64,000 bases of DNA from Schaalia odontolytica (GCF_002847525.1 NZ_PKKM01000002.1:180992-244991), one strand, 5' to 3'. Positions 40,316-49,871 are shown, numbered from the stretch's first letter. Notes: generated by a model from the sequence alone, not told the origin. Numbers and translations are program-made.

Positions 40316-40921
40316 ATGGTCAACAAAGCCTCACGAGGAGAGTCCCGCAACCGCTGGGACAAGCGCCAGTACGCGACGTACCTCGTCGCGCTGAACCCGC
40401 AGCAGACAACCGACCGCTGCCTGGATTTCTGGCGCTCAATCGGAGGGTTCGCCGAGCAGGCTGGGGTACGCGAGCAGCTCGCGCGCCTCGGTTTCGTCGG
40501 CACCCAATTCACGATCGGTGGAACCGGTCGGTACTACGCCTTCCGCTCCCTCGACAATATGTTTCCGCTGATGAGCGTCTTCCCGAAGCTCATGCCCAAG
40601 AAATTCAGGGACTCCATCCAGGAGCCGACCAGCATCATGGTCGCCGCTCGCCCACATTCGGTAGGTGGGCAACCGGCATCGGAGCTGTGGTGTTTCCTCG
40701 CGAAAGATGCCCTCAGGGAACCCGTCATCACGGACGCTTTCATGAAGTCTGCTCTAGAAGGCATAAGTGAGTCCTTCACCCAACAGGGCATCTTGTTGGG
40801 CACCCCGCAATTCTTCCGAGGTGGAGATCTCCCCCGTGATCACGTCTTCTCCGACATGGGTCTCCTCGCATTGCGACGGGCCGCCACAGCTTTCGTTCGC
40901 GACGAGTCACACCGCCAGTGA
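40316..40921 (+). CDS. Island paralogue 1, unknown family
   Basis: 201 residues, no signal peptide. First of five tandem relatives. Shared layout: an N-terminal segment with a conserved Trp (DFWRSIGG), GxREQLARLGFVGTQ, a short hydrophobic stretch with prolines (about 82-97), then AARxxxVGGQPASELWCF, and a C-terminal half with QGILLGTPQFFRGGDLPRDHVF and LRRAA. The ATG at 40316 has only a distant AGGGAGG, so the start is less certain. Function unknown; position after the WXG100 gene suggests a role with the ESX-like proteins. Confidence 0.7.
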   Translation: MVNKASRGESRNRWDKRQYATYLVALNPQQTTDRCLDFWRSIGGFAEQAGVREQLARLGFVGTQFTIGGTGRYYAFRSLDNMFPLMSVFPKLMPKKFRDSIQEPTSIMVAARPHSVGGQPASELWCFLAKDALREPVITDAFMKSALEGISESFTQQGILLGTPQFFRGGDLPRDHVFSDMGLLALRRAATAFVRDESHRQ

Positions 40922-41024
40922 ACCACCCGCAAGCCTCCCTCAGCACCACGCAGCCCCGCGACCGTGCACCGCGCGGGGGCACCTTCGCTTCTCTCTCCTC
41001 CGTCTTTTCCCGGAAAGGACAGCG

Positions 41025-41618
41025 ATGAACACGGCACCACCAACCTCCTCGTCGAAGGGGCGCCTCCTCAATCGAAACCGCTACTTCTACGCGCAGCTGG
41101 CCACCGACCCGCACCAGGCGGCGACGAGCTGCGCCGACTACTGGGTGTCCACAGGGGCGCGCAACGGAACGCCAGGGATGAGCGGGCAGCTCGCCAGCCA
41201 CGGCTGGATCGGCACCGAACTCATCACCGGCAGCTACGCACGCCACTGCGCCATGTCCTCGTTCTTCGAGAGCATCCCCCTCATCGGCTTCTTTCCTTCC
41301 CTCGCTCCCAGGTCACTCAAGCACGCACAGCAGGCACCCAAGCGCATCATCATCGCCGCTCGCGCCTGTCAGGTAGCTGGCCGCCCGGCGAGCGAGCTGT
41401 GGTGCTTCGACGGCGACATCACTTCGACGGACCCGATGGTGTCCAATGCCTTCATGGACACCGCCCTGCGCGATCTCGCGATCGCGCTCCACAAGCAGGG
41501 GACGCTGCTGGGCACGCCCAAGCGCTTCTTCGGAGGCGCGCTGCCCAAAGACCACCTGTTCTACTTCCAGAACATCGCCATCATGCGCAGGGACGCGAAG
41601 ATGAACAGGCGCTACTGA
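41025..41618 (+). CDS. Island paralogue 2, unknown family
   Basis: 197 residues from ATG 41025, with AAAGGA 5 nt upstream; the longer in-frame ORF begins inside paralogue 1 and is rejected. Motifs: DYWVSTGA, GMSGQLASHGWIGTELITG, a hydrophobic SFFESIPLIGFFPSLAP stretch, VAGRPASELWCF, and KQGTLLGTPKRFFGGALPKDHLF with a final MRRDAK. It is closest to paralogues 1 and 4. No catalytic motif or export signal is recognised. Confidence 0.7.
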   Translation: MNTAPPTSSSKGRLLNRNRYFYAQLATDPHQAATSCADYWVSTGARNGTPGMSGQLASHGWIGTELITGSYARHCAMSSFFESIPLIGFFPSLAPRSLKHAQQAPKRIIIAARACQVAGRPASELWCFDGDITSTDPMVSNAFMDTALRDLAIALHKQGTLLGTPKRFFGGALPKDHLFYFQNIAIMRRDAKMNRRY

Positions 41619-41638
41619 CGCCACACGGGAGATAAACG

Positions 41639-42238
41639 ATGAACTCTCTTGTCTCAGCGATGCAGCGAGACTACGACGCATCTTTCAGCCCAATCACCGT
41701 TTTTCGCCTGGCAATACCCCCCGACGACGCCGTGTCTCGCTGCGTCGGCCTCTGGAAGATGAAGGGCATCCGCTCCGAGACAGTCGGCATGCGCGAACAA
41801 TTCAAGCAGCGGGGATGGGCGGGAACAGAGCTGATCATCGGACACAGCGGGCGCGCACTCCTCACTGATTTTTTGTTCAACACGCGAGGGCTCACCCTCC
41901 TGTTCTCACAGGCAATCTCTCTCCTGCCCAACCGTGTCAAGAGAGCCGCCATCACCAAGATTTACGTGGACATCATCGCACGCACGATCGAAACCGAATC
42001 GGGGCCGATAACCGAACTGTGGTGCCTCGCTGATTGGGCGACGCGGATCAACCTCAGCGGCTTCGAGAACAGTTACATCGAATCGTCGATGCGCTCGCTC
42101 GAAGAGTCATTCAACACGCAGGGCATCCTGTCCGCCCCCGTCCGTCACCTCGATCGCAGGGACATCGAGCCGGACAGTCCCCTCTCGCTCCCCACACTCG
42201 TGTCGATGCGTCAGGCAGCAAAGAAGCGCAACCGGTAG
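41639..42238 (+). CDS. Island paralogue 3, unknown family (diverged)
   Basis: 199 residues, 20 nt after paralogue 2; GGGAG lies 8 nt before the ATG. Family core is retained as GMREQFKQRGWAGTELIIGHSG and ITELWCLADWA, and the end as MRQAAKK. The GGDLPKDHLF motif is reduced to RRDIEPDSPL, making this the most diverged short member. Hydrophobic stretch at about 75-100. Function unknown. Confidence 0.7.
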   Translation: MNSLVSAMQRDYDASFSPITVFRLAIPPDDAVSRCVGLWKMKGIRSETVGMREQFKQRGWAGTELIIGHSGRALLTDFLFNTRGLTLLFSQAISLLPNRVKRAAITKIYVDIIARTIETESGPITELWCLADWATRINLSGFENSYIESSMRSLEESFNTQGILSAPVRHLDRRDIEPDSPLSLPTLVSMRQAAKKRNR

Positions 42239-42401
42239 CATCCTCTCTTCGGCCGGTCACCGCGCGGGTACCCATGCCTCGTCAATCCCGATAATTCCCT
42301 GCGGATAGTATCCTGGTGAGCAGCGGCGCTCAGCAGCAACGCACTGCGGCAGAGTGCTGAGGCTTGTTGTTGACACTTGTCTTTCCTCGAGGAGGATGTT
42401 C

Positions 42402-43016
42402 ATGGGGGCGGGTCATTCAGGTTTCTCTCTCCGTCGGGCCGTCAACCGACGCAGGTACTTCTACGCGCTCGTCGCGGCCGACCCACATCAGACGGTCACG
42501 CATGCTGTCGACTACTGGGTGTCCAAAGGAGCCTGGGGCGAGACGAACGGCATGCGCGAGCAGCTCGCCCAGCACGGTTGGGTCGGCGCGGAAGTCATTA
42601 TCGGCAGCGACCTGCGCAGCCTCGCATTCAGGCCTCTCCTCGATGCCATTCCCGGCGTTAATCTCGTTCCGTCTACAGCGCCCACGTCGATCAAACGCAC
42701 TAGTCAGGAGAGGACCGAGATCCTCGTCGCAGCACGATCCTGCTCGGTCGGAGGACGCCCCGCCTCCGAACTCTGGGTCTGCGAAGCCCGCGTGGTACAT
42801 GACTCCAGATGGGCGACAGACGCATTCATGGACATGTCGCTCGGCGAGCTGGCGGGCTCACTAGATCGCCAAGGACTGCTCCTGGAAGCTCCTCGATTCT
42901 TCCACGGCGGAGACCTGCCGAAAGATCACCTCTTCACCATGGACGGCGTCCTGTCGATGCGCAGGGCCGCCAAAAAGGAGTACGGCCGCAAACCCCGGCG
43001 TTTCTCAGTAAACTGA
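42402..43016 (+). CDS. Island paralogue 4, unknown family
   Basis: 204 residues. The ATG at 42402 is placed 6 nt after AGGAGG; earlier in-frame ATGs overlap that site. Motifs: DYWVSKGAWGETNGMREQLAQ followed by GWVGAEVIIGS, LLDAIPGVNLVPSTAP, AARSCSVGGRPASELW, GGDLPKDHLF and MRRAAKKE. The 163-bp gap upstream, with TTGACA at 42371, may carry its own promoter. Function unknown. Confidence 0.7.
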   Translation: MGAGHSGFSLRRAVNRRRYFYALVAADPHQTVTHAVDYWVSKGAWGETNGMREQLAQHGWVGAEVIIGSDLRSLAFRPLLDAIPGVNLVPSTAPTSIKRTSQERTEILVAARSCSVGGRPASELWVCEARVVHDSRWATDAFMDMSLGELAGSLDRQGLLLEAPRFFHGGDLPKDHLFTMDGVLSMRRAAKKEYGRKPRRFSVN

Positions 43017-43115
43017 GACTCGCCAACTCCCACCGAAAAACTACCTCTTCTCGATCCACAACACCCGCACAATACGGCGGACCGCAGACGTGAATGAACG
43101 AGAGTAGAACCGCAC

Positions 43116-43982
43116 ATGAAGATGACAACGACTCCCCCGGCCTCGTGGACCGGGAACCTCTTTCGACGCCCGCCTCTTGGCGTCTACACGGTCACCGGCT
43201 CCCCCGAGGACGCGGTCAGGCGGTGTCTCGACCTGTGGGTGACGCTTGGCGTACGCGAGCAAACACACGGCATGCCCGAGCAGTTTGCACGCCGCGGCTG
43301 GGTCGGCACAGAGATCACGGTCGACGCCTCGAGCACAGCAACGAAGAAGCCGTCACTTGACCTCACTGACGTGATGGACGCCGTGAGCGACGCTGGGAAG
43401 CATCTCCACATGGCATACAAGAAAACCGCACCCGAGGGTCTTCGTGCGGTCACCGACACGGTTGGCGAGGTCGTAGGCGCAGTCGGCGAGGTTGCCGGCT
43501 TCGCCGGTAGCGCCGCGCGAGAAGCCGCCGGCGGGGTCGTGGACACAGTCGTCGAGGCAACCGGAACAGTCGGCGAGGTTGCCTACTTCGCCGGTAGCGC
43601 CGCATACGAGGGTGCCACCAGCGCCGCGAACAAGGTCGGTGGATTCGTGTCGGGCCTCGCATCCAAAACCTGGCGCAAGGAACACCTGCCAAAACCCGGC
43701 AAATTCCGCATCGTGGTCGCAGCCCGCGCACTCCCCGATCAGGAGAAGGAGGCTGCGCAGCTGTGGTGTTTCCTCAGCGATGATTCACCAAAGCGATCCT
43801 TGGGTTCTGACGACCAGATCGACGAGGCCTTCCAATGGCTCGAACGCAAGCTCACCGAACAGGACGTCCTGCTTGATGTTCCGCATTACGTCAACCAGAA
43901 GGACCTTCCCGCTGACAGCGCCCTCACGGCGAACTGTCTCGCCGCCATGCGACAGGCGGCGAGCACAGAGCCGCTTTCGTGA
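43116..43982 (+). CDS. Island paralogue 5 with inserted Gly/Ala-rich amphipathic domain
   Basis: 288 residues. The family N-terminal core (GMPEQFARRGWVGTEITV) and C-terminal core (AARALPDQEKEAAQLWCF, LDVPHYVNQKDLPADS, MRQAA) flank an insertion of about 90 residues. The insert has two similar units, each with VGEVAxFAGSAAxE, rich in Gly, Ala and Val, resembling membrane-associating helices. The start at 43116 has GTAGAACCGCAC upstream but no strong site; a nearby MTTTP start two codons later is equivalent. Last gene of the island, closed by a bidirectional terminator. Function unknown. Confidence 0.7.
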   Translation: MKMTTTPPASWTGNLFRRPPLGVYTVTGSPEDAVRRCLDLWVTLGVREQTHGMPEQFARRGWVGTEITVDASSTATKKPSLDLTDVMDAVSDAGKHLHMAYKKTAPEGLRAVTDTVGEVVGAVGEVAGFAGSAAREAAGGVVDTVVEATGTVGEVAYFAGSAAYEGATSAANKVGGFVSGLASKTWRKEHLPKPGKFRIVVAARALPDQEKEAAQLWCFLSDDSPKRSLGSDDQIDEAFQWLERKLTEQDVLLDVPHYVNQKDLPADSALTANCLAAMRQAASTEPLS

Positions 43983-44001
43983 CGCATTGAGCGACAAAAG
44001 A

Positions 44002-44043
44002 TCGTCTCGCCGCGGGCGCTAGCGCGCACCCACGGCGAGACGA
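44002..44043. terminator. Bidirectional terminator between the island and rlmB
   Basis: TCGTCTCGCCG (44002-44012) pairs with CGGCGAGACGA (44033-44043) between convergent genes. Confidence 0.8.
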
Positions 44044-44060
44044 CAGACAGTCCGGAAGGA

Positions 44061-45038
44061 TCAGCCCTGCGCCCGCAGGGACGCCACCTCGTACAGGGCG
44101 ATGCCCGTCGCAACGGCCGCGTTAAGAGACTCGACGGTCGACGTGATCGGGATCGACACGATCTGATCGCAGGTCTCGCGCACGAGGCGGGACAGGCCCG
44201 CACCCTCGGCACCAGTCACGACCACGAGGGGGCCGTCCGCCAGCGACAGGCCGCGCAGGGGCGCGTCACCGCCGCCGTCCAGGCCGACCACGAAGTAACC
44301 GGCCTGCTTAGCCTCCTCGAGGGCGCGCACAAGGTTCGTCGCACGAGCCACCGGCACGCGGGCGGCCGCACCGGCCGACACCTTCCACGCGGTCGTGTTG
44401 ACGCCCGCGCTACGACGCTCGGGGATAATGACGCCGTCCGCGCCGAACGCACCCGCACTACGCAGGACCGCGCCCAGGTTATGGGGATCCGTCACCTGAT
44501 CGAGGGCAACGAGAAGCGGGTGGCCCAGCTGCTGCAGAGACCCCGCGATCAGGTCCGAAGCGTCGGCGTACTCGTAGCCGCGCACCTCGATGGCGACGCC
44601 CTGGTGGACGGCGCCGTCGGTCGCGACATCCAGGTCGCGGCGGGTGACCTCGTAAACGGGGGCACCCATGGCCGAGGCGAGGCGCACGACCTCCTCCACG
44701 CGGTCGTCCTTCACGTTGTCGAGGACGAAGACGCGCTCAATCGGGACCGAGGCGCGGGCGGCCTCGGCGACCGGGTTGCGGCCGGCAATCAGCTCGTGAC
44801 CGGGCTTGACGCGGATCGACGACTTGGCGCGGGCGCGAGCGATCGCGGCCTCCTGGGCCTCGCGGGCCTCGCGCTTGACCTTGCGCTTGTGGGCGGGGTG
44901 GTAGGTGCGGTCCTCGGCCTTGGGGGTCGGGCCCTTGCCTTCGAGGCGGCGGCGCGAGTGGCCGCCGGTGCCGACCTGCGCGCCCTTCTTGGTGCCCTTC
45001 TTACGGATGGCGCCGGGGCGCCCGCTGTGTGAGGCCAT
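44061..45038 (-). CDS. rlmB: 23S rRNA 2'-O-methyltransferase, SpoU/TrmH family
   Basis: 325 residues. A basic, low-complexity N terminus (1-75) likely binds rRNA, followed by a substrate-binding domain and the SPOUT domain with motifs DPHNLGAVLRSA, GAEGAGLS and STVESLNAAVATGIAL. It transfers methyl from SAM to a 23S ribose (G2251 in E. coli RlmB). Start 45038 (MASHSGRPG) has GAGGAG 6 nt upstream. In actinobacteria it usually follows cysS; here DUF1697 and a repeat gap intervene. Confidence 0.92.
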   Translation of the reverse strand: MASHSGRPGAIRKKGTKKGAQVGTGGHSRRRLEGKGPTPKAEDRTYHPAHKRKVKREAREAQEAAIARARAKSSIRVKPGHELIAGRNPVAEAARASVPIERVFVLDNVKDDRVEEVVRLASAMGAPVYEVTRRDLDVATDGAVHQGVAIEVRGYEYADASDLIAGSLQQLGHPLLVALDQVTDPHNLGAVLRSAGAFGADGVIIPERRSAGVNTTAWKVSAGAAARVPVARATNLVRALEEAKQAGYFVVGLDGGGDAPLRGLSLADGPLVVVTGAEGAGLSRLVRETCDQIVSIPITSTVESLNAAVATGIALYEVASLRAQG

Positions 45039-45147
45039 GGTGTCTCCTCGTTTTCTCGTGAACTGACACAAGCGTACGGGTTTTAGGTCGCATCGGGGCC
45101 ACAGGGGCGCGCGCGGGGGCCAAAATCACGATTGGGTAGGGTGAGCC

Positions 45148-45696
45148 TCAGTCCTGCGACAGCATGGCTGCGATCTTCTCGACCGTCGAACCGGAGCGGA
45201 TCGTCACCTGGCGGTAGAAGTCCTCGCGCAGGAGGCGCTTGTGATAGGCGGTCTTCAGGAAGCTCTTCTCGTCGAACTTGCCCCAGAACACGGCGCGCTC
45301 GCCGAAGTGCACGGCCTCATCCCCCAGTTCCATCGCCTCGATGCGCTCGCGCACGTGGTCGCGGTCCAGGCCTCGCGTGTAGAAGAGCGCATCACGGCGG
45401 GCGACCTCGCCGTGCCACCAGTCGGGCAGCTCTTTGAGCTGGGCAAGGTAGTCCTGCGCCGTCAGGAGGGCCAGTCGGATCGGGAAGTCGTAGCGAAGCT
45501 CCAGGAGTTGTTCGACGGCCTGGGCAACGTCCTCGCTCGGGGCGTCATCCTCGGCTTCGAAGATGAGGTTGCCACTGTTGATGTAGGTGCGCACATGTCC
45601 GAAACCTTCGGCTGCGATCTGTTCGCGCAGCTCGCTCATGACGACCTTGTTGTTACCGCCGACGTTGATGCCGCGCAGCAGCGCCACGTACTCCAT
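45148..45696 (-). CDS. DUF1697 family protein
   Basis: 182 residues, starting at MEYVALLRGINVGG, which is the conserved N-terminal motif of the DUF1697 family; HVRTYINSGNLIF and WGKFDEKSF are further family segments. GGGAGG lies 6 nt before the ATG; the longer frame is rejected. The family function is unknown; it is a cytosolic protein without cysteines. It stands alone between rlmB and the 1.1-kb repeat-rich gap. Confidence 0.9.
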   Translation of the reverse strand: MEYVALLRGINVGGNNKVVMSELREQIAAEGFGHVRTYINSGNLIFEAEDDAPSEDVAQAVEQLLELRYDFPIRLALLTAQDYLAQLKELPDWWHGEVARRDALFYTRGLDRDHVRERIEAMELGDEAVHFGERAVFWGKFDEKSFLKTAYHKRLLREDFYRQVTIRSGSTVEKIAAMLSQD

Positions 45697-45903
45697 GCTG
45701 TTCCTCCCCACTTGCCGCGACGCCTCACGGCGTCGACCTGACCCCAGGGTACGGCCTCGACTCGCATCGGGCTGATCGCGCACCCACCGATTGAAGGGTT
45801 ACCCCAGCCCGTAGAGAGGCCTAGCTGACGACACTGCCCACGGACTCTCTCGGGGCAATTGCATCGGTTCTCCTGAAGCACCCTCTCCACGCCCCCCAAC
45901 CTC

Positions 45904-46016
45904 AATTCCGCACGTAATTTAAAGCGGTAACTTTTTAAGACAGCCTTAAAACACTGCAATTCCAACGATGCGATTTCAGGTTTTGAACGAGTCGCGGGAG
46001 AATTACGTGCGAAATT
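45904..46016. repeat. 113-bp inverted-repeat element, copy 3 (variant arms)
   Basis: Arms 45904-45919 and 46001-46016 pair with one mismatch and carry GCACGTAATT where copies 1 and 2 have GCATGCAATT. The interior has GCAATTCCAACGAT and ATTTCAGGTTTTGAA. Length equals copy 1. Confidence 0.82.
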
Positions 46017-46082
46017 TCTGAACACCGGGCTAGACACAGCACTGAGGCCACGACTACTCAGGAGGCGATACACCTCTCCGAA

Positions 46083-46440
46083 GGATTCAACCTGATCGGC
46101 AGGATTCAACCCCATCGGGAGGATTCAACCTGATCGGAAGGGGTTGAATCTTCCTTATCGGGTGTACACCTCACTGCAACAAGCATTTTGGCGATGACTG
46201 AGAAGAGGAAAGCCCCTGCGCGGATAGGTTGTGACGATGCGGATAGGTTATCGCCATACGGATAGGTTAATAAGCTATCCGTATGCTCATAACCTATCCA
46301 TGAAGCAACAACCTATCCGCATGCACAGCGAGCACGAGCAGGACTGTCCTAGTGAAGGAAGCAATGCACTAGATAGCGCGGCATTGCACTAGCAACTAGC
46401 CAGTGCAATACCTCCCTAAGTAGTGCAATACCCCTAATCA
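46083..46440. repeat. Direct-then-inverted short-repeat arrays (sets B, C, A)
   Basis: Set B: GGATTCAACC at 46083, 46102 and 46121, inverted GGTTGAATCT at 46142. Set C: GCGGATAGGTT at 46220 and 46239, ACGGATAGGTT at 46258, then inverted CTATCCGTAT at 46275, ATAACCTATCC at 46289 and ACAACCTATCCGC at 46308. Set A: GCAATGCACTAG at 46361 and GCATTGCACTAG at 46381, inverted CAGTGCAATACC at 46401 and TAGTGCAATACC at 46421. Period about 19-20. Confidence 0.85.
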
Positions 46441-46472
46441 ACAAGCAAAAACGCGGTTCCTTAGTGGCCACG

Positions 46473-46741
46473 TCACTGTGGAGGGCGTCGGAGGGACCGG
46501 AGGGCACGGGCGGGCTTCGAGGCGGGGGCCGAGCTGCGGCGCCTGTGGGCGGCGGCGGGGCCTGGCCGGGCTTCGAGCCAACGCGCCACACATCAGCGAC
46601 CTGGCACCACTGGTGTGGAGGGCGCCGGAGGGACCGGAGGGCACGGGCGGGCTTCGAGGCGCGGCGCCGAACGAAGTGAGGCCCTAGCCTCGCGGGCGGC
46701 CGGGCCCTCCGGCGTCCGGAACACCCGTGGGGCCACAAGCA
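46473..46741. repeat. Composite repeat module downstream of cysS
   Basis: GTGGAGGGCGTCGGAGGGACC-like units at about 46478 and 46615, a GGGGCCTGGCCGGGCTTCGAG unit at 46557-46577, and the tail CCGGAACACCCGTGG at 46716-46730 match the module at 10839-11126 in order and orientation. Noncoding. Confidence 0.8.
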
Positions 46742-46810
46742 ACAACACGCCGCTCGGACGGCGGGCTGCCGCCCACGGGCGCATCAAGCAGCCCGGCCCC
46801 CAGCCACAGC

Positions 46811-48268
46811 TCAGCCAACACTCCACGTCGCGCCGTCGCGGCCGTCCGCGACGGTGACGCCGGCGGCGGCGAGGCGGTCGCGCAGCTCGTCGGCGCGCGC
46901 CCAGTCCTTGGCGGCGCGGGCAGCAGCTCGTTCCTCCAACACGGCCTGAACCAGCGCATCCAGCGCCGAGTGCTCGGCCGCAGCCGCGCCAGAGGCACCC
47001 GCGCCGATGCCGGCCTGTCCACGCCACTGCTCGGAGGCCGGATCAAGGCCCAGCACATCCAGCATGGAGCGAACCAGGACCTGCTCGCGATACACACCGG
47101 AAACGTCACCAGCAGCGAGCGCGGCGTTGCCGGCCTTCAGGTGCTCGTGCAGGACCGCGAGCGCGCCGGCGACATTGAGGTCGTCGTCCATGGCGGCGAC
47201 GAACGCCTCGGGCAGGTCGGCGGGTGCCAGGGCAATCTCGGAGGCTGGAGCCTCGCCGGCGGCCTCGATGGCACGAGCCACGAAGGTGGAGAACTTCTCC
47301 CAGGCGGCGTGCGCGGCGGGCAGGGTCTCGGGGCCCCATTCGATGGCGGAGCGGTGGTGGACGGTCGACAGCGCCCAGCGTACGGCGACGGCCGGGTACT
47401 CCTCGGTGAGCGCCCCGATCGACAGGACGTTGCCCAGCGATTTGGACATCTTTTCGCCCTTGGTGGTCACCCACGCGTTGTGGACCCACAGGCGCGCGAA
47501 CTCCCAGCCGGCGCCGTGGGACTGGGCCTGCTCGTTCTCGTGGTGCGGGAAGCGCAGGTCGATGCCGCCGCCGTGGATGTCGAATTCGTCGCCGAGGTAG
47601 CGCCGCGACATGGCGGAGCATTCGAGGTGCCAGCCGGGTCGGCCGCGTCCCCAGGGGCTGTCCCACGAGGCAGTGGCCGGCTCAGACGGCTTACTGGCCT
47701 TCCAGAGGGCGAAGTCGCGGGGGTCGCGCTTGCCGGCCTCGACGGCCTCGTCGATTTGGGCGTCGTCCTCGGTGGTGCGCATGTCGGCCAGGCGCTGGCG
47801 GGTGAGCGAGCCGTAGTCGGGCTGGGAGTGGACGTCGAAGTAGACGTTGCCGCGCCCATCCGAATAGGCGTGTCCCGCGTCGATGAGGCGCTGGACGAGG
47901 TCGAGCTGCTCGGGGATGTGGCCGGTGGCGCGCGGCTCGTACGTGGGGGCCTGCACACCGAGGGTCTCGTATGCCTCGGTGAATTCGCGCTCGAAGCGGT
48001 AGGCCCAGGCCCACCAGTCCCAGCCGGCCTCGGCCGACTTGTTCAGGATCTTGTCGTCGATGTCGGTGACGTTGCGGACGTAGGTGACCTCGTAGCCGCT
48101 GCGGCGCAGCCAGCGGATGAGGGTGTCGAAGGAGACGGCGGCGCGCAGGTGGCCGACGTGCGGGGATCCCTGCACGGTGGCGCCACACAGGTAGATGCCG
48201 ACCTTGCCGGGGGTAACCGGGTTGAGGGGCTGGATGCGGGCGCTCTTGGAGTCGTACAGGTGCAGCAT
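46811..48268 (-). CDS. cysS: Cysteinyl-tRNA synthetase
   Basis: 485 residues. Class I signatures: [15 protein letters not shown] with the HIGH-type motif (Cys28 a zinc ligand), WHLECSAM and HHENEQAQ zinc-site region, and KMSKSLGN. It charges tRNA-Cys. The start is ATG 48268, 7 nt after TAGGAT, so leaderless; an open frame of 245 further codons upstream overlaps thrC in another frame and is a shadow. Between thrC upstream and a repeat-rich gap downstream. Confidence 0.96.
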   Translation of the reverse strand: MLHLYDSKSARIQPLNPVTPGKVGIYLCGATVQGSPHVGHLRAAVSFDTLIRWLRRSGYEVTYVRNVTDIDDKILNKSAEAGWDWWAWAYRFEREFTEAYETLGVQAPTYEPRATGHIPEQLDLVQRLIDAGHAYSDGRGNVYFDVHSQPDYGSLTRQRLADMRTTEDDAQIDEAVEAGKRDPRDFALWKASKPSEPATASWDSPWGRGRPGWHLECSAMSRRYLGDEFDIHGGGIDLRFPHHENEQAQSHGAGWEFARLWVHNAWVTTKGEKMSKSLGNVLSIGALTEEYPAVAVRWALSTVHHRSAIEWGPETLPAAHAAWEKFSTFVARAIEAAGEAPASEIALAPADLPEAFVAAMDDDLNVAGALAVLHEHLKAGNAALAAGDVSGVYREQVLVRSMLDVLGLDPASEQWRGQAGIGAGASGAAAAEHSALDALVQAVLEERAAARAAKDWARADELRDRLAAAGVTVADGRDGATWSVG

Positions 48269-48275
48269 GGCACCA

Positions 48276-48281
48276 ATCCTA
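48276..48281 (-). promoter_or_regulatory. -10 box of a leaderless start (cysS)
   Basis: TAGGAT on the minus strand, 7 nt, then ATG 48268. Confidence 0.6.
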
Positions 48282-48331
48282 CCTGGCGGGGCGAGGGGGT
48301 GAGGGAAACGGGCGCTCCCCGGGAGTATGTA

Positions 48332-48392
48332 ACGAGGCCCGGGCCACGCCCACGCAACCGCGCGGGTTCGCAGGTGGGGGCTCGGGCCTCGT
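48332..48392 (-). terminator. thrC terminator hairpin
   Basis: ACGAGGCCCG (48332-48341) pairs with CGGGCCTCGT (48383-48392), 16 nt past the thrC stop; loop about 41 nt. One arm is a relative of the ACGAGGCCGGGG word. Confidence 0.65.
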
Positions 48393-48407
48393 CGAGCGAA
48401 AGAAAAC

Positions 48408-49865
48408 TCAGGCGCCGGGGCGGACGCGCTCGCGGATGAGGGCCTTGAGGTCCTCGGCGGAGTTGGCGAGGGGCGTGACGCGTTCTTCGCGGCCTTCGAT
48501 GCCTTCGAAGCGCTCGGGCACGGGCGGGAGGTGGCCGGTGGCCTCGAGGATCGTGTCGGCGAACTTGACGGGCAGCGCGGTCTCCATGACGACGAGCGGC
48601 CCCTCGATCTGCGGGCGCACAGCGCGGGCGACGTGTACGCCGTCGGCCGTGTGCGGGTCGAGGAGGTAGCCGCTTTCCTTCTCGGTGCGCGCGATCTCGG
48701 CGAGGCGGTCGGCGTGCGTGGAGGTGCCGGAGATGAAGCCGTAGGTCTCGCGCAGGGAGGCGAACTCGGGCGTGCCGGACAGGTCGAAGTAGCCGTCGCG
48801 GGCCAGGGCCGTCTCGAAGAGGGCGCGGGTGGCGTCGCCGTCGCGGCCCATGAGGTCGAAGATGAAGCGCTCGAAGTTCGAGGCCTTGGAGATGTCCATG
48901 GACGGGCTGGAGGTGGCCAGCGTGTCCGCGGAGGAGCGGGGCCGGTAGACGCCGGTGCGGAAGAACTCGTCGAGGACGTCGTTCTCGTTCGTGGCGACGA
49001 CAAGGGTTCCCAGCGGCACGCCCATCTGGCGGGCGATGTGGGCGGCGCACACGTTGCCGAAGTTGCCCGAGGGCACGACGACGCTGACCGTGGACGAGGC
49101 GTCGGCCCCTTCCTCGGTGACGCGCAGCCAGGTGGCCACGTAGTAGCAGACCTGGGCGAGCAGGCGCGCCCAGTTGATGGAGTTGACGGCGCCCACGTGC
49201 CAGGTGGCCTTGAAGTCGGCGTCCATGTTGACGGCCTTGACGAGGTCCTGGCAGTCGTCGAAGACGCCGTCGACGGCGACGTTGACGATGTTCTCGTCGA
49301 GGAGAGAGAACATTTGGGCGCGCTGGAACGCGGTCATGCGCCCGGCGGGGGTGAGCATGACGACGGAAAGCCCGGGGCGGCCGCGCAGCGCGTACTCGGC
49401 GGAGGAGCCGGTGTCGCCGGAGGTGGCGCCGACGATGGTGAGCCAGTCGCCGCGGCGGGTGAGCTCGTATTCGAAGAGCTCGCCGAGGAGCTGCATCGCC
49501 ATGTCCTTGAAGGCGGCCGTGGGGCCGTTCGAGAGGTGGGCGATGTGCAGGTCGGTGCCCTCCAGGGCGTCGACGGGGACGATCTGGGGGTCGGAGAAGG
49601 AGGGGGTGCGGTAGGCGCGGGCCGTGATCGCGCTCAGGTCGCCGGCGGGGATGTCGTCGACGAAGAGGGAGATGATGCCGGCGGCCATGGCGGCGTAGCC
49701 GTCCTCGCGCAGGACGATGCGCAGCTCGTCCAGGTCGGAGCGAGACAGCGTCGGGTATTCCTCGGGCAGGTAGAGTCCGCCGTCGGGGGCGAGTCCTTCC
49801 AGGAGGATGTCACTGAAGGAACGGGTGGGCGTGTTGGGGCCGCGTCGGGTCGAAATGTAGCGCAC
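48408..49865 (-). CDS. thrC: Threonine synthase
   Basis: 485 residues, the long class found in yeast and many bacteria. It converts O-phosphohomoserine to threonine with [17 protein letters not shown] carries the PLP lysine (Lys120); [14 protein letters not shown] is the phosphate-binding loop; [13 protein letters not shown] [10 protein letters not shown] is present. Start GTG 49865 lies 6 nt after TAGGAT and has no ribosome binding site, indicating a leaderless message. It is not beside hom or thrB in this window. Confidence 0.95.
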   Translation of the reverse strand: MRYISTRRGPNTPTRSFSDILLEGLAPDGGLYLPEEYPTLSRSDLDELRIVLREDGYAAMAAGIISLFVDDIPAGDLSAITARAYRTPSFSDPQIVPVDALEGTDLHIAHLSNGPTAAFKDMAMQLLGELFEYELTRRGDWLTIVGATSGDTGSSAEYALRGRPGLSVVMLTPAGRMTAFQRAQMFSLLDENIVNVAVDGVFDDCQDLVKAVNMDADFKATWHVGAVNSINWARLLAQVCYYVATWLRVTEEGADASSTVSVVVPSGNFGNVCAAHIARQMGVPLGTLVVATNENDVLDEFFRTGVYRPRSSADTLATSSPSMDISKASNFERFIFDLMGRDGDATRALFETALARDGYFDLSGTPEFASLRETYGFISGTSTHADRLAEIARTEKESGYLLDPHTADGVHVARAVRPQIEGPLVVMETALPVKFADTILEATGHLPPVPERFEGIEGREERVTPLANSAEDLKALIRERVRPGA

Positions 49866-49871
49866 GGGTCG

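Noticed and set aside
40767..41024. Upstream extension of island paralogue 2
   Set aside because: It runs through the 3' end of paralogue 1 in another frame and lacks family similarity; AAAGGA marks the later start.
38232..43982. Complete type VII secretion locus
   Set aside because: No EccC/EssC ATPase, EccB/D/E or mycosin gene is present; only substrates and unknown paralogues are seen.
45697..45903. Gene in the gap after DUF1697
   Set aside because: No frame with a start site and plausible product; only short hairpins and the repeat element that follows.
46083..46440. CRISPR array or origin iterons
   Set aside because: Words are short, mixed in orientation and of three kinds; no dnaA or replication gene is near.
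48269..49003. N-terminal extension of cysS by 245 codons
   Set aside because: It overlaps thrC in another frame and the product is low-complexity; the conserved CysRS N terminus starts at 48268 after a -10 box.
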